A DNA stretch of 64,000 nucleotides from contig NZ_JABJQY010000002.1 of assembly GCF_013155375.1 (NCBI RefSeq), positions 682,001-746,000 of the forward strand, written 5' to 3'. Below are positions 63,315 to 64,000 of this stretch, piece after piece (position 1 is the stretch's first letter; each line of letters opens with the position of its first letter). A program made the position numbers and the translations under genes. The notes beneath the pieces were generated by a model that saw only the letters and a program-made list of their open reading frames with translations, was not told the origin of the DNA and searched no databases. The DNA comes from Nocardioides sp. zg-1308. Its GTDB lineage: Bacteria > Actinomycetota > Actinomycetes > Propionibacteriales > Nocardioidaceae.

Positions 63315-64000
63315 GCGCGGTGAGCGACCTGCGCCACCACGGCGACCGCGAGGCCACCGCCGGTCTCGTCGACTTCGCCGTCAACGTCCACCCCGCGCCG
63401 ATGCCCCCGTGGCTGCACACCGCGATCGCCGCGTCGATGACCGACCTCGCCCGCTACCCGGACGCCGCGCCGGCCGAGGCGGCGCTCGCCGATTGCCACC
63501 GCCGCGACCCCGCCGACGTGCTCGCGACCTCAGGCGCCGCGGAGGCCTTCACCCTCGTGGCCCGGCTCCGGCGCTGGCGCAGGCCGGTCGTCGTGCACCC
63601 CCAGTTCACCGAGCCCGACGTGGCCCTGCAGGCGGCCGGGACCACTCCCGTGCACGTGTCGCTGAACATCGACTGCCTCTTCACCCTCGATCCCACCCAC
63701 GTCCCCGACGACGCCGACCTCGTGGTCGTCGGCAACCCGACCAACCCGACCGGCGTACGTCACCCGGCCGCCGCCCTGCGCAGCCTGACCCGGCCCGGCC
63801 GGCTCGTCGTCGTCGACGAGGCCTTCAACGACGACGGCGCCGAGACCCTCGCGGACGCGCCCGTCCCCGGGCTGCTCGTCGTCCGCAGCCTCACCAAGCT
63901 GTGGGCCATCGCCGGGCTCCGGGCGGGCTACGTGCTCGGCGAGCCCGACACCGTCGCCGCCCTCCGGGAGCTGCAGCCGCCCTGGTCCGTCTCCACCCCG
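63311..64000 (+). CDS. cobC: CobC-like aminotransferase (probable L-threonine-O-3-phosphate decarboxylase), partial
   Basis: 230 residues are visible before the window ends. It starts at GTG 63311, overlapping cobB, or GTG 63320. PLP-dependent class I/II aminotransferase pattern: GLVDFAVNVHPAPMP near the start, VVVGNPTNPTGVRHP, VVVDEAFND, and the PLP lysine in VRSLTKLWAIAGLRAGYVLG. In B12 clusters this family makes (R)-1-amino-2-propanol O-phosphate from threonine phosphate. Histidinol-phosphate aminotransferase is the alternative, less likely by context. Confidence 0.85.
   Translation, partial: MSAVSDLRHHGDREATAGLVDFAVNVHPAPMPPWLHTAIAASMTDLARYPDAAPAEAALADCHRRDPADVLATSGAAEAFTLVARLRRWRRPVVVHPQFTEPDVALQAAGTTPVHVSLNIDCLFTLDPTHVPDDADLVVVGNPTNPTGVRHPAAALRSLTRPGRLVVVDEAFNDDGAETLADAPVPGLLVVRSLTKLWAIAGLRAGYVLGEPDTVAALRELQPPWSVSTP

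Overview
The window is a very GC-rich actinobacterial chromosome segment. GTG starts, 4-bp start/stop overlaps, ChlI/D-plus-CobN cobalt chelation and the style of the repeats suggest a Nocardioides-like genome. That is an inference; there is no rRNA or marker gene here to confirm it. No tRNA, rRNA, CRISPR array, transposase or integrase was seen.

0-5.7 kb: two membrane proteins with low-complexity Gly/Tyr/Gln or Pro tails, a two-gene ABC exporter, and a cysteine hydrolase overlapping a PfkB kinase. 5.7-28.2 kb: a large aldaric-acid (glucarate/galactarate/talarate) catabolic region. One operon holds kdgD, a ketoglutarate-semialdehyde dehydrogenase and a glucarate dehydratase. A LysR gene faces a tctCBA importer that is translationally coupled to a universal stress protein and followed by a second glucarate-dehydratase-like enzyme. 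A talarate/galactarate-type dehydratase is coupled to its GntR regulator. A 2-hydroxyacid dehydrogenase, an AEC carrier and a GlcD-type flavoprotein flank them. The kdgD and tctC promoters share an almost identical box, which ties import and breakdown into one regulon. An SRPBCC/ArsR pair bounded by inverted palindromes, SDR enzymes, a flavin monooxygenase-like protein, a GNAT and a GAF histidine kinase are interspersed.

28.2-35.5 kb: a DoxX-like protein, a secreted metzincin protease, a CPBP protease, a MarR/quinone-oxidoreductase pair with three clear 18-bp operators, and clpB with a HAIR (HspR) site.

35.6-64 kb: aerobic cobalamin synthesis in three riboswitch-led units. Leftward: a BtuFCD-like ABC importer, a CbiX-like/[2Fe-2S] fusion, cobN and cobF. 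Rightward: cobH, a cobI-cobJ fusion and cobM. Rightward again: fused chlI-chlD, bluB, cobO, cobB and a cobC-like gene cut by the window end. CobL (CbiE-CbiT) is divergent from the last unit. CobG appears truncated and lacks the C-terminal Fe-S part; its last codons and stop come from a repeat. Members of two palindromic repeat families sit in frame in the interdomain linkers of CobIJ, ChlID and CobB.

Between cobM and cobL lies an 8.5-kb interruption. It holds a gene fragment, a NarL-type two-component system with a small membrane protein, and a lower-GC island with a frameshifted NERD protein, a K+ channel, a small membrane protein and a large REase-like/PIN-like fusion that may be a defence protein.
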